Below, piece after piece: positions 1 through 7,313 of a DNA stretch of 13,518 bases. Location: positions 1-13,518 of the forward strand of contig JAWLHA010000093.1 in the NCBI GenBank assembly GCA_041690535.1, read 5' to 3'. Position numbers and translations under genes: made by a program. The notes below the pieces were generated by a model, which did not search any database, was not told the origin of the DNA, and saw nothing but the letters and a program-made list of their open reading frames with translations. The stretch is from JAWLHA01 sp041690535. Lineage in GTDB: Bacteria > Pseudomonadota > Gammaproteobacteria > Thiohalomonadales > Thiohalomonadaceae. Numbering within the stretch: position 1 is the first letter of the stretch; every line of letters begins with the position of its first letter.

Positions 1-100
1 GGCCGTCGAGCGTACAGGGATGTATTCACAGCGTACCTGCTTTCAAGGACTTACATCGCTCACAGCACGGCCGTGACGTAAGTGTGCGTTTACCCTGGGG
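1..100 (-). repeat. Dispersed intergenic repeat, copy A (inverted)
   Basis: Read on the minus strand, this stretch matches the plus-strand repeats at 3797-3876 and 13312-13380. The shared order is CCAGGGTAAACGCA, then ACTTAC, a variable loop, GTAAGT, then CCTTGAAAGCAGG. The pairing arms are at 49-54 and 78-83, with a 23-nt loop that contains the palindrome CACGGCCGTG. The first 22 bases are also found in direct orientation at 13433-13454. This is the longest and most elaborated copy. It lies upstream of the thioredoxin gene, outside any plausible coding region. Confidence 0.7.
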
Positions 101-222
101 GCTTTCCAGCCTCGCTTCCGCTCGCCCCTGTTCTGTGAATTCCCTTACTTCCCTTATGCTTGTATCCGTCGGCGGAGCTTGCATACTAGGGCTTTGCACC
201 TGGGTCAGGGTTTTCACTCAAA

Positions 223-228
223 AGGAGG
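223..228 (+). promoter_or_regulatory. Strong Shine-Dalgarno that fixes a TTG start
   Basis: A perfect AGGAGG lies five bases before TTG at 234. This is why the thioredoxin gene is started there and not at upstream in-frame codons. The TTG start also gives an N-terminus that reads as a normal signal peptide. Confidence 0.75.
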
Positions 229-233
229 CTGTC

Positions 234-698
234 TTGCGCACTGCGTTCGTTTTTCTGCTTGCGGTATTTTCTCTCCCCACCTGGGCCTCATCGGAGTTCA
301 CCCTGACGGACCTGGATGGGAACACCCATCGGCTTTCCGACTATCGGGGAAAGTGGGTGGTGGTCAACTACTGGGCGACTTGGTGTCCACCCTGCCTCCA
401 GGAGATCCCGGAGCTGGTGCAATTTCACGAACGACACAAGGATTCCGATGCAGTGGTCCTTGGCATTAACATGGAGTCAATCGAGCCGGAGTTGTTGCGG
501 GGCTTCGTGGAAGACAATTTCGTCAACTATCCCGTGCTTCAGGGTGGACACGATCCACAGGGCGTGGGCAACATTCCGGGACTGCCCACGACCTATCTGG
601 TGGGGCCGGATGGCAAGCCGGTGGCCCGCCAGGTGGGTGCGATTACGGCCGAGAGCATCGAACGGTTCATCGACAAACAGAAAAGGCGGGAGCAATAA
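234..698 (+). CDS. Exported TlpA/ResA-like thioredoxin-fold protein
   Basis: Predicted periplasmic thiol-disulfide oxidoreductase of 154 residues, of the AhpC-TSA/Redoxin (TlpA/ResA) type. Residues 1-18 form a signal peptide (Arg near the start, hydrophobic core, cleavage near TWA-SS). The mature part opens with a FTLTDLDGN strand typical of the family, followed by WATWCPPC with the active-site CPPC at 51-54. The cis-proline is in GLPTTYLV (Pro118). Such proteins reduce or shuttle disulfides on periplasmic or cytochrome substrates; the partner here is unknown. The TTG start at 234 is chosen from the AGGAGG and the signal peptide; the frame is open back to 84 but that extension overlaps the repeat region. 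A second thioredoxin-fold gene follows after 31 bases, so the two are probably co-transcribed. Confidence 0.85.
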   Translation: MRTAFVFLLAVFSLPTWASSEFTLTDLDGNTHRLSDYRGKWVVVNYWATWCPPCLQEIPELVQFHERHKDSDAVVLGINMESIEPELLRGFVEDNFVNYPVLQGGHDPQGVGNIPGLPTTYLVGPDGKPVARQVGAITAESIERFIDKQKRREQ

Positions 699-729
699 CC
701 GCCTGACAAAAAAGGAGGGGGAGTAAATC

Positions 730-1257
730 ATGAAATATGCCGTTGCATTTGCCCTTGCGGCACTGGTTACGTTTGGAAGCGCCAACGCGGAAGGCCAGCG
801 AGATCCCTATACCCATTTCTTCAATGACACCTTTGGCGATTTTTCCGAGGAGCTGGAGAGCGCCAGGGAGTCGGGGAAGAAAGGCGTCTTCGTGTTCTTC
901 GAAATGGATGAGTGTCCCTTCTGCCACTTCATGAAGCAGAATGTCCTCAGCCGGCCCGAGGTGCAGGCTTACTTCAGGGAGAATTTCCTTAATTTTCACG
1001 TGGACATCGAGGGGGACGTGGAGATCACCACCTTCGATGGGCAGACCATGCCGCAGAAGGACTTCGCCTTCAAGGTGAACCGCGTGCGGGCCACTCCGGT
1101 CCTCGCGTTTTATGACCTCGAAGGCAACCAGATCCACCGCTACACCGGACGGACAGCCGACGCGGAGGAGTTCATGCTGATGGGCGAGTTCATCGCCGAA
1201 GGCATCTACAAAGATATGCGCTTTACAAAGTACAAGCGCGATAAGAAAAGCCAATAA
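730..1257 (+). CDS. Exported SoxW-like thioredoxin-fold protein
   Basis: A 175-residue secreted thioredoxin-fold protein. Residues 1-20 are a signal peptide ending SANA-E. The redox motif CPFC is at 62-65, in the context FFEMDECPFCHFMK, and the cis-proline is in RATPVLAFYD (Pro123). A single Cys pair preceded by acidic residues and a long helix after it resembles the Thioredoxin_2/SoxW group, where SoxW reduces periplasmic partners in sulfur oxidation. Without sox genes in view that role is only a possibility; general disulfide reduction is equally likely. A strong AGGAGG-type ribosome site lies at 713-721. The gene sits between another thioredoxin (31 bases upstream) and a TolC-family gene (14 bases downstream), consistent with one operon. 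Confidence 0.82.
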   Translation: MKYAVAFALAALVTFGSANAEGQRDPYTHFFNDTFGDFSEELESARESGKKGVFVFFEMDECPFCHFMKQNVLSRPEVQAYFRENFLNFHVDIEGDVEITTFDGQTMPQKDFAFKVNRVRATPVLAFYDLEGNQIHRYTGRTADAEEFMLMGEFIAEGIYKDMRFTKYKRDKKSQ

Positions 1258-1271
1258 AAAGTCGGTCTGCC

Positions 1272-2600
1272 ATGAAGAATTACGCGCCAGGCCGCTGGGG
1301 GGCGGCCGTGCTTGTGGGCGTGCTTTGTCTGGGGCGGCTTGCCGCTGCCTCGGAAGTTGAGCCACTGCCCGAACCCTTGACTCTTGACTACGCCCTCTCC
1401 TTGGCCGATGCCGAACACCCCGATCTGGAGCGCATCGAGGCGGATCTGGCGGTGGCCCGGGCCGGAATCCTCTCCGCCAAGGCACAAACGGGGACTAACG
1501 TGTCGGCCGAGGGACGACTTCGCTGGATTGAGCCTTCCGCCGTCGCCGCGGACGACTCGCGCGAGGACCACAAGGGCAGTCTGTTCGTCCGCAAGACCCT
1601 GTACGATTTCGGCCGCAGCAGCGCGCTGCGGCAGGCGGCGGCCGCCGAGCTTCGCGGCGACGAATGGCGCTATGATGATGCCCGTTCGCGTCGGCGTATC
1701 GAAATTATGGAGCGCTTCTTCGACGTCCTGCTCGCCGATTTGGAATACGCCCGGGACAACGAGGCGATGGCGGTCGCCTACGTGACGCTCGATCGCCTTC
1801 GGACCCGGCATGAGTTGGGTCAGGTGTCGGACATCCGACTGCTGGAGATGGAGAGTACCTATCAGGCGGTACGCCGCGAGATGACCCAGAGCCAGACACG
1901 GCGGCGCATCACCCGGGCTCAGCTGGCCCTCGCCCTGGGGAGGCCGGGGGCCCTGCCTTCCACGTTGGCACCTCCCGATCTCGCGCACTACCTCAAGCGG
2001 CAGCGCCCCGAGTACGAAGAACTGCTCGAGCGGGCCGGTGAAAACAGTACGCTCCTGAAAGCGCTGCGAGCACAGGTGGAGGCGGCCGGGGAGCGGGTGG
2101 ATCTGGCGCGCGCGCAGGGCCGCCCCTACCTCAATGGGGAGTTGGAGGCCTCGGCCTACACTCGGGAGCTGGGCTCCACCGATCAGTGGCGCGCCGGGGT
2201 CACACTGACCGTCCCCCTTTATACCGGGGGTTCGGTGCAGGCGTCCGTCGCGCGCTCACAGGCCCTCCTGCAGAAATCCCGGGCCGAGCTGCGCGCGGCG
2301 GAGTATTCGCTGAGGCAGTCGATTCTTGACCTGTGGCTACAGCTGGAGACTCTGAAGGTGCAGAGGGATCAGGCCAATGCTGCCCAGGGTTTCCGGGAAC
2401 TCTATCTGGACCGGAGCCGAGCCAATTACGAGATGGAGGTCAGCACCGATCTGGGGGATGCCATGGTGCGGCTCACGGAGGCCCAGATCCTCGAGGCCAA
2501 GACCTCCTATCAGCTGGCCCTCATCTGGGCGCGCCTCGATGCGCTGACCGGTAGCGAAACACCCCAAGGGGCGGGGGCGCCAGGACCAGGCATCGACTAG
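1272..2600 (+). CDS. TolC-family outer-membrane efflux protein
   Basis: A 442-residue outer-membrane channel subunit of the OEP/TolC family. TolC-type proteins form trimeric beta-barrels with long periplasmic alpha-helical tunnels and export substrates in type I or RND systems. Visible signs: a signal peptide over about residues 1-26 (cleavage near LAAA-SE); a start of the mature chain typical of the family (LTLDYALSLADAEHPDLE); two long amphipathic helical stretches rich in Ala, Arg, Glu and Gln; and near residue 315 the barrel segment VTLTVPLYTGG, which begins the second repeat. Length is normal for the family. No good Shine-Dalgarno precedes the ATG, and 14 bases separate it from the upstream thioredoxin stop, so translational coupling is likely. 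A periplasmic adaptor gene follows after 135 bases. Confidence 0.9.
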   Translation: MKNYAPGRWGAAVLVGVLCLGRLAAASEVEPLPEPLTLDYALSLADAEHPDLERIEADLAVARAGILSAKAQTGTNVSAEGRLRWIEPSAVAADDSREDHKGSLFVRKTLYDFGRSSALRQAAAAELRGDEWRYDDARSRRRIEIMERFFDVLLADLEYARDNEAMAVAYVTLDRLRTRHELGQVSDIRLLEMESTYQAVRREMTQSQTRRRITRAQLALALGRPGALPSTLAPPDLAHYLKRQRPEYEELLERAGENSTLLKALRAQVEAAGERVDLARAQGRPYLNGELEASAYTRELGSTDQWRAGVTLTVPLYTGGSVQASVARSQALLQKSRAELRAAEYSLRQSILDLWLQLETLKVQRDQANAAQGFRELYLDRSRANYEMEVSTDLGDAMVRLTEAQILEAKTSYQLALIWARLDALTGSETPQGAGAPGPGID

Positions 2601-2735
2601 CCAGGATCATCTCACGGGGCCGGGCGCGCCATTGACCCCGGGGCGCAGTTGCCCACGCGGCTTGGGATCGCGCCGTCGTGAGAGTGGATCCTTCAGAAGT
2701 GATGAACGAACGTAAGGCGACTGCCGGAGAATACG

Positions 2736-3500
2736 ATGAAAATTACAACCAGGCGTCTATGGAGCAGTGTTCTGTTGATTCTTGCCACCGCGACCGTCGA
2801 AGCGGGGGAGTGGGAGGGAAGCCTCCAGTGGCCGCGTCGCGTGGAGTTGAGCACCCCCGTTTCGGGCGTGGTCTCCCGGGTGCTGGTCGAGGCGGGCGAA
2901 CGGGTCCGCGCCGGGCAGGTGCTCATGAGGCTCGATCAGCGCGGACTCAAGGCGGAACTCGGCCGCGTCCAGGCGGAACTCGAGCGCCTCACCCGGACCC
3001 GGGACGAGGCGGAGCGGGAGTACGATCGTGCGATGGAGCTCTATGACCGCACGCTCCTCTCCGAGCACGAGCTGGAACTGGCCAAGATTGCTCGCGCCAC
3101 TGCCCTTGCCGAATTCCAGTCGGCTCAAGCGGCTGTGACCCGCGCGGCGTTGGAGTTGGAGTACAGCGAGGTGAGGGCCCCTTTCGACGGCGTGGTCCTG
3201 CGCCGCAACGTGGAACCCGGGCAGACGATCGTCACGCGGCTGCAGACCTCGCCGCTGCTGGTGCTGGCCGAAACCGGACGGATGGTTGCGGCGGTGAGAC
3301 TGCCATTGGGGGAGATCAGCCAGCTGTCGGAGGGGGACGAGGCCACCGTGCACGTCGGTGGTGCGGATTTGAAGGGCAAGGTCAGGCGACTCGGTCTGGA
3401 GCCGGACGGGGAGGATCGCTCCTATCTCCTGGAGGTGCTGTTCGATACGGCGGGCAAGCTGTTTCGTGCCGGACAGGGGGTAGGGGTCCGCATCCCGTGA
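2736..3500 (+). CDS. Short HlyD/RND-type periplasmic adaptor protein
   Basis: Membrane-fusion (periplasmic adaptor) subunit, 254 residues. Residues 1-23 form a signal peptide. The first lipoyl half is at about 39-68 (STPVSGVVSRVLVEAGERVRAGQVLMRLD), split here as SGVVSRVLVEAGERV and RAGQVLMRLD. An alpha-helical hairpin runs over 71-143, the second lipoyl half is at about 144-178 (SEVRAPFDGVVLRRNVEPGQ), and a beta-barrel fills the rest. It is shorter than usual RND adaptors of 350-400 residues because the C-terminal membrane-proximal domain is missing. The frame is intact, so this looks like a natural short form and not a truncation by frameshift. Such proteins bridge an inner-membrane transporter to TolC; no transporter gene is adjacent. 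A GGAGA ribosome site lies five bases before the ATG. Its end overlaps the acylphosphatase start by four bases. Confidence 0.88.
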   Translation: MKITTRRLWSSVLLILATATVEAGEWEGSLQWPRRVELSTPVSGVVSRVLVEAGERVRAGQVLMRLDQRGLKAELGRVQAELERLTRTRDEAEREYDRAMELYDRTLLSEHELELAKIARATALAEFQSAQAAVTRAALELEYSEVRAPFDGVVLRRNVEPGQTIVTRLQTSPLLVLAETGRMVAAVRLPLGEISQLSEGDEATVHVGGADLKGKVRRLGLEPDGEDRSYLLEVLFDTAGKLFRAGQGVGVRIP

Positions 3501-3766
3501 GCATCTGCGTGAGGTGCTTCGTACGCGGTCGGGTACAGGGGGTGTGGTTTCGGGGCAGCACTCGCAAGCAGGCGTTGCAGCTGGGGTTGAGCGGATACGC
3601 CAGGAACCTGCCCGATGGACGGGTCGAGGTGCTTGCCTGCGGCGAGCCGGCCCAGGTGGAGCGGCTGAAGGCCTGGCTTTGGCAGGGGCCACCGGCCGCC
3701 CAGGTCACCGATGTGAGCTGCGAACAGGTCTCTGTGGGGCCGTCAGCGGGCTTCACGACCGGGTAA
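3497..3766 (+). CDS. acyP: Acylphosphatase
   Basis: A small cytosolic enzyme of 89 residues that hydrolyses acyl phosphates such as acetyl or carbamoyl phosphate. The family signature is clear: GRVQGVWFRGSTRKQA, with the phosphate-binding loop and catalytic Arg19, then ARNLPDGRVEV, with catalytic Asn37. Length is normal for the family. The start is a GTG inside GTGA, overlapping the adaptor stop by four bases, so it is translationally coupled to the export genes. Acylphosphatases occur in many unrelated operons, so this coupling need not mean shared function. The C-terminal tail ends in SAGFTTG and lacks the usual Phe/Tyr-rich last strand ending; activity is still expected because both catalytic residues are present. 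Confidence 0.92.
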   Translation: MSICVRCFVRGRVQGVWFRGSTRKQALQLGLSGYARNLPDGRVEVLACGEPAQVERLKAWLWQGPPAAQVTDVSCEQVSVGPSAGFTTG

Positions 3767-3796
3767 CCAGATACGATCAGAGGGGCGCGATTGCAA

Positions 3797-3876
3797 CCCA
3801 GGTAAACGCATGCTTACCCCAAAAAGTGATGTAAGTTTTTAAAAGCAGGCCGTCGAGCGTCCATGGATGGAAGATG
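3797..3876 (+). repeat. Dispersed intergenic repeat, copy B
   Basis: Plus-strand copy of the family seen at 1-100 and 13312-13380. It reads CCCAGGTAAACGCAT, then pairing arms GCTTAC (3812-3817) and GTAAGT (3831-3836) around a 13-nt loop, then AAAAGCAGGCCGTCGAGCGT and GGATGGAAGATG. It sits between the convergent ends of acyP and the lytic transglycosylase gene, where a hairpin followed by a run of five T could also serve as a terminator for the rightward operon. Confidence 0.7.
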
Positions 3877-3900
3877 CCGGCGGATCGCTGCCTGAACGGA

Positions 3901-4485
3901 CTAGGGATACCAGCGGTTTTGCAGGGCGGTGTAGACCTTGCGGGGGTAGACCGGACTGCCGCGGCTTCCGTTGTAGCGTGCCAATGCCTTGGTCAGATCG
4001 CCACGCTCCATATCGAGATAGTAGCGGAGGATGGTGCAGCCGAAGCGGAGGTTGGTGTGCAAGTCGAACAGGTCCGCCTCCGGCATCTTCAGCTCCTTGA
4101 GCCAGAACGGCATGACCTGCATGAGCCCCCTGGCGCCGGCTTCGGAGATGGCAAATCGGTCGAAGTTGCTCTCCACCTGAATGACTGAAAGCACCAGTTC
4201 GGGTGCGAGATCGGCCCGAACCGCCTCCTCATGGACCGCCCGCAGCAACTCCAGCCGCCGGTGCTCCTCAGGGAGGTGCCGGGCCAGGCGGCCGGACATG
4301 TCGGTGATCCAGACCTCGGCGGCAAACCGATCTTCAAAGCCATTGCCGGCCGCCAGCGCCACGGCAAGGCGTTGTCTCAGCTGCTGGTCCACGGCGGCCT
4401 CTCCGTTGGCGAAGGCCGGGGCACAGATGGCCGACCATGCCGCCAGCAGCAATAGCAACGCCCGTGGTCGATAAACTGCGTTCAT
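3901..4485 (-). CDS. Exported SLT-domain lytic transglycosylase
   Basis: A 194-residue periplasmic murein-cleaving enzyme of the soluble lytic transglycosylase (SLT) fold. It cuts the MurNAc-GlcNAc bond with formation of 1,6-anhydroMurNAc. Residues 1-26 form a signal peptide (Arg-rich start, Leu/Ala core, cleavage near AFA-NG); there is no lipobox. The SLT domain fills about 90-194: LVLSVIQVESNFD carries the catalytic Glu105, AGARGLMQVMP is at 116-126, NLRFGCTILRYYLD follows, and ALARYNGS is near 167-174. The start is supported by an AGGGGAG site six bases before the ATG. It is divergent from the rhombosortase gene with 92 bases between starts. The compact one-domain form points to a small accessory transglycosylase. 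Confidence 0.92.
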   Translation of the reverse strand: MNAVYRPRALLLLLAAWSAICAPAFANGEAAVDQQLRQRLAVALAAGNGFEDRFAAEVWITDMSGRLARHLPEEHRRLELLRAVHEEAVRADLAPELVLSVIQVESNFDRFAISEAGARGLMQVMPFWLKELKMPEADLFDLHTNLRFGCTILRYYLDMERGDLTKALARYNGSRGSPVYPRKVYTALQNRWYP

Positions 4486-4577
4486 GCGTCTCTCCCCTCA
4501 GGGGATTATCTCCAACTCCGAGGGGGGATGTAACCCTTGTACAGCTGATTGAGAGTTGTTGCGGATATGCCGACCCC

Positions 4578-5162
4578 ATGGCCTTCTTGAGCACCCAGCG
4601 ACTATTCCTCTCTCTGTTCGCCGCGTCGCTGCTGGTACAGCTGCTGATGGTCGAGGATGCTTTGCGCTATGAGCGCACGGCAATTTTCGCCGGCGAGGCC
4701 TGGCGCCTCCTTACAGGCCACTTGGCCCACTTGGGTTGGGGGCACTGGGGGCTCAACGCCCTTGGTCTGGTGCTGACGTATTTCCTGGTGGGGGGGCGGT
4801 TCGATTCGGCCGCCTGGGCGGTCGTCGTTGTCGGAAGCGCGCTGGCCATCGGGGCGGGATTGCTGGCGTTCAACCCTGAACTCCTCTGGTATGTGGGACT
4901 CTCCGGTGTGCTGCATGGCATGCTCGCTGCCGGCGCCCTGAAAGGGGCCTCGGAGCGCCACCTCGATTCGTCGCTGCTGTTGCTGCTGCTTGTCGCGAAA
5001 CTGTCTTGGGAACAGTGGGCGGGTCCGCTACCGGGCAGCGAGGCATCTGCAGGGGGCAGGGTGATCGTCGATGCGCATCTCTATGGGGCCGTGGGGGGGC
5101 TCGGGTTCGGGGGGGTGATCATCACGCTGCAACGGCTTAAGACCGGCAGACGGCGACCCTGA
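4578..5162 (+). CDS. rrtA: Rhombosortase (rhomboid-family intramembrane protease)
   Basis: A 194-residue polytopic membrane protein of the rhombosortase branch of the rhomboid serine proteases. This branch processes proteins with a C-terminal GlyGly-CTERM anchor for surface delivery. Diagnostic parts: GEAWRLLTGHLAHLGWGHWGLN at 39-60 (shown in two halves: GEAWRLLTGHLA and HLGWGHWGLN), the nucleophile motif GLSGVLHG with Ser109, and the catalytic His in DAHLYGAVGG (His167). Several hydrophobic segments separate these motifs. The ATG at 4578 gives a natural N-terminus; the frame is open back to 4437, but that stretch overlaps the divergent gene and has no hydrophobic character. No strong Shine-Dalgarno is seen. 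No GlyGly-CTERM substrate is encoded in the window, which is common because targets are usually scattered. Confidence 0.85.
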   Translation: MAFLSTQRLFLSLFAASLLVQLLMVEDALRYERTAIFAGEAWRLLTGHLAHLGWGHWGLNALGLVLTYFLVGGRFDSAAWAVVVVGSALAIGAGLLAFNPELLWYVGLSGVLHGMLAAGALKGASERHLDSSLLLLLLVAKLSWEQWAGPLPGSEASAGGRVIVDAHLYGAVGGLGFGGVIITLQRLKTGRRRP

Positions 5163-5220
5163 TGCCCAGGGCCAGGGTGCTCGTGCGATGGGCAGATCCG
5201 TTCGGTGCTCCAACGGTGGT

Positions 5221-5258
5221 GGCCCTGTCAGGCGCAGAAGCACGCGCCTGAAGGGGCC
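5221..5258. terminator. Hairpin between convergent rrtA and proS
   Basis: Perfect 8-bp stem TCAGGCGC (5228-5235) with GCGCCTGA (5244-5251) and an 8-nt loop. It is extended by GGCCC (5221-5225) with GGGCC (5254-5258) across a 2x2 mismatch. Its place between two gene ends fits a bidirectional terminator. There is no T run on either side, so intrinsic termination is uncertain. Confidence 0.45.
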
Positions 5259-5294
5259 ACCTGCAAGGGGGCGGCGGTGAGGGAGATGCCCGCT

Positions 5295-7016
5295 CTACTG
5301 CTGAGCGCTACGTTCGGCGAGAAACGCCATGAGATCGGCCAGGGGGACATCCTGGCTCTTTTCGTCCCGGCGGCCCTTATACTCCGCCGTGCCGGCATCG
5401 AGCCCCCGGTCGCTCAGCACCACCCTGTGCGGAATGCCGATGAGCTCCATGTCGGCAAACATGACGCCGGCGCGTTCACCCCGATCATCGAACAGGACCT
5501 CGTAGCCGGCCGCAGTCAGCTGTTGGTAGAGCTGCTCTGCGGCCTCGCGCAGCCGCTCCGATTTGTGCATGTTGATGGGTAGCAGGGCGATCTGGAACGG
5601 AGCGATGGCTTCCGGCCAGACAATGCCGCGGTCGTCGTTGTTTTGCTCGATGGCGGCGGCCACCACCCGGGAGACGCCAATCCCGTAGCACCCCATGGTC
5701 ATCACCGCGGCCCGGCCGGTCTCATCGAGCACGGTGGCACTCATCGCCTCGCTGTATTTGCGGCCAAGCTGGAAGATGTGCCCCACCTCGATACCCCGCT
5801 TGATCTCGAGTCGCCCCTGGCCATCGGGGCTGGGGTCGCCGGCGACCACATTGCGGAGGTCGGCCACGCTCGGCAGTGGCAGATCCCGCTCCCAGTTGAT
5901 GCCGAAGTAGTGTTTGCCGTCGACGTTGGCGCCGGCGCTGAAGTCGGCCATTTTGGCGACGGTGCGATCCGCAACGCAGGGAACGGGGAGGTGTACCGGC
6001 CCGAGGGAGCCCGGACCCGCGCCAATGGCCGCCCGGATCTCCTCTTCGGTGGCGAAGGTGAGGGGTGAGGCCACTTCGGGCAATTTGGAGGCCTTGATCT
6101 CGTTCAACTCATGGTCGCCCCGCACCAACAGCGCCACCAGACCGCCGCCCGCCTCCTCGGAGGCGTGGACCACCAGCGTCTTCACCGTCCTCTCGACAGG
6201 CACGCCGAATTGCGCCACCAGGTCGGCAATGGTCTTTGCATCGGGCGTATCCACCAGCTTCAACTGATCGACGGGGGCTGGCCGGTCCCCGGCCGGGGCC
6301 ACCGCCTCGGCCATTTCGATGTTGGCCGCGTAGTCGCTGGTGTCGCTGAAGGCGATGGCGTCTTCGCCCGAGTCGGCCAGCACGTGGAATTCGTGAGAGG
6401 CACTGCCCCCAATGGCGCCCGTGTCAGCCAGTACTGCGCGGAAATCGAGCCCCAGTCGGCCGAAGATCCGCGAATAGGTCTCATACATCACCCGGTAGGT
6501 CTCCTCCAGGGAGGCGTCGTCCAGGTGGAAGGAGTAGGCGTCCTTCATGAGGAACTCGCGCGCCCGCATCACCCCGAACCGGGGGCGGACTTCGTCGCGG
6601 AACTTGGTCTGGATCTGGTAGAAGTTGGCTGGCAGCTGTTTATAGCTGCGCAGTTCCCGGCGGATGAGATCGGTAATGATCTCCTCGTGGGTCGGGCCGA
6701 TGGCGAACTCCCGTTGGTGGCGATCGTGGAACCGCAACAGCTCGGGGCCGAATTGGTCCCAGCGCCCCGATTCCTGCCACAGCTCGGCAGGCTGGACAGC
6801 CGGCATCAGGACCTCCTGGGCCCCGCCGCGATCCATCTCCTCGCGGACGATCTTCTCGACCTTGCGCAGGACGCGCAGCCCCAAAGGCAGCCAGGTGTAG
6901 AGCCCGGCCGCCAGCTTGCGGATCATGCCGGCTCGCAGCATCAGCTTATGGCTGATCACTTCGGCGTCGGCGGGGGTTTCCTTGACGGTGGCTAACAGGT
7001 AACGGCTAGTACGCAT
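5295..7016 (-). CDS. proS: Prolyl-tRNA synthetase (bacterial type with editing domain)
   Basis: Charges tRNA-Pro with proline in the cytosol. The 573 residues match the usual bacterial length. Class II motif 2 is KFRDEVRPRFGVMRAREF (138-155), and the TXE-type loop is in GPTHEEI (107-113). The YbaK-like editing insertion spans about 240-395 and contains KTLVV, with Lys279 at the position important for hydrolysis of Ala-tRNA-Pro. Motif 3 is MGCYGIGVSRVV (441-452), and the anticodon-binding domain follows from about 475. The N-terminus MRTSRYLLATVKETPADAEV is the conserved family start, so the ATG is secure although no Shine-Dalgarno is visible in the A/T-rich stretch before it. The DUF4124 gene lies upstream on the same strand. 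Confidence 0.97.
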   Translation of the reverse strand: MRTSRYLLATVKETPADAEVISHKLMLRAGMIRKLAAGLYTWLPLGLRVLRKVEKIVREEMDRGGAQEVLMPAVQPAELWQESGRWDQFGPELLRFHDRHQREFAIGPTHEEIITDLIRRELRSYKQLPANFYQIQTKFRDEVRPRFGVMRAREFLMKDAYSFHLDDASLEETYRVMYETYSRIFGRLGLDFRAVLADTGAIGGSASHEFHVLADSGEDAIAFSDTSDYAANIEMAEAVAPAGDRPAPVDQLKLVDTPDAKTIADLVAQFGVPVERTVKTLVVHASEEAGGGLVALLVRGDHELNEIKASKLPEVASPLTFATEEEIRAAIGAGPGSLGPVHLPVPCVADRTVAKMADFSAGANVDGKHYFGINWERDLPLPSVADLRNVVAGDPSPDGQGRLEIKRGIEVGHIFQLGRKYSEAMSATVLDETGRAAVMTMGCYGIGVSRVVAAAIEQNNDDRGIVWPEAIAPFQIALLPINMHKSERLREAAEQLYQQLTAAGYEVLFDDRGERAGVMFADMELIGIPHRVVLSDRGLDAGTAEYKGRRDEKSQDVPLADLMAFLAERSAQQ

Positions 7017-7167
7017 GTGATTTGCACAGTTTTGTGAAAGTTGAGAAGTAGAAACCGCCGGTTTTCAGAGAAGCGCCGCGCACGACCACTGCAGATTCGC
7101 CTCCAGGCAGGTCGCCCGAACCGATGCGTGGCATGCGGGGACGCACCTGCAGCGCCTTTGAATCAGG

Positions 7168-7302
7168 TCAGCGCTTTCCCGCGGGCGTCCGCACATGACG
7201 GTGTGTACCCGGACCGCCGATGCCTTGGTCGATCCTGGCGAGCAAGGTTTCACCCTGCACCGGGACCATCGACGGGTTGTTCTGGATCCACAGGTAAGGC
7301 AT
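7168..7302 (-). CDS. Candidate small ORF of 44 residues
   Basis: An unrecognised ORF in the 297 bases between the DUF4124 gene and proS. ATG lies 11 bases after the DUF4124 stop, preceded by an AGGGAGA-like ribosome site with short spacing. The product begins MPYLWIQNNPSMVPVQGE and continues with TLLARIDQGIGGPG and a basic tail. The first 32 codons have the G/C-rich third positions typical of coding DNA here. It has no signal peptide or recognised domain. It could instead be untranslated leader of proS or a decayed gene fragment. The only support is position, ribosome site and codon pattern. Confidence 0.3.
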   Translation of the reverse strand: MPYLWIQNNPSMVPVQGETLLARIDQGIGGPGTHRHVRTPAGKR

Positions 7303-7313
7303 CTGTCTCCCTG

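Noticed and set aside
84..233. Upstream extension of the first thioredoxin (frame open from 84)
   Set aside because: It overlaps repeat copy A, would bury the signal peptide, and has no ribosome site, while AGGAGG and TTG at 234 give a normal exported protein.
4437..4577. Longer N-terminus for the rhombosortase
   Set aside because: It overlaps the divergent transglycosylase coding region and lacks membrane character; the ATG at 4578 begins the first hydrophobic segment properly.
6111..6995. 294-codon open frame antisense to proS
   Set aside because: Shadow frame; all class II synthetase motifs are on the other strand.
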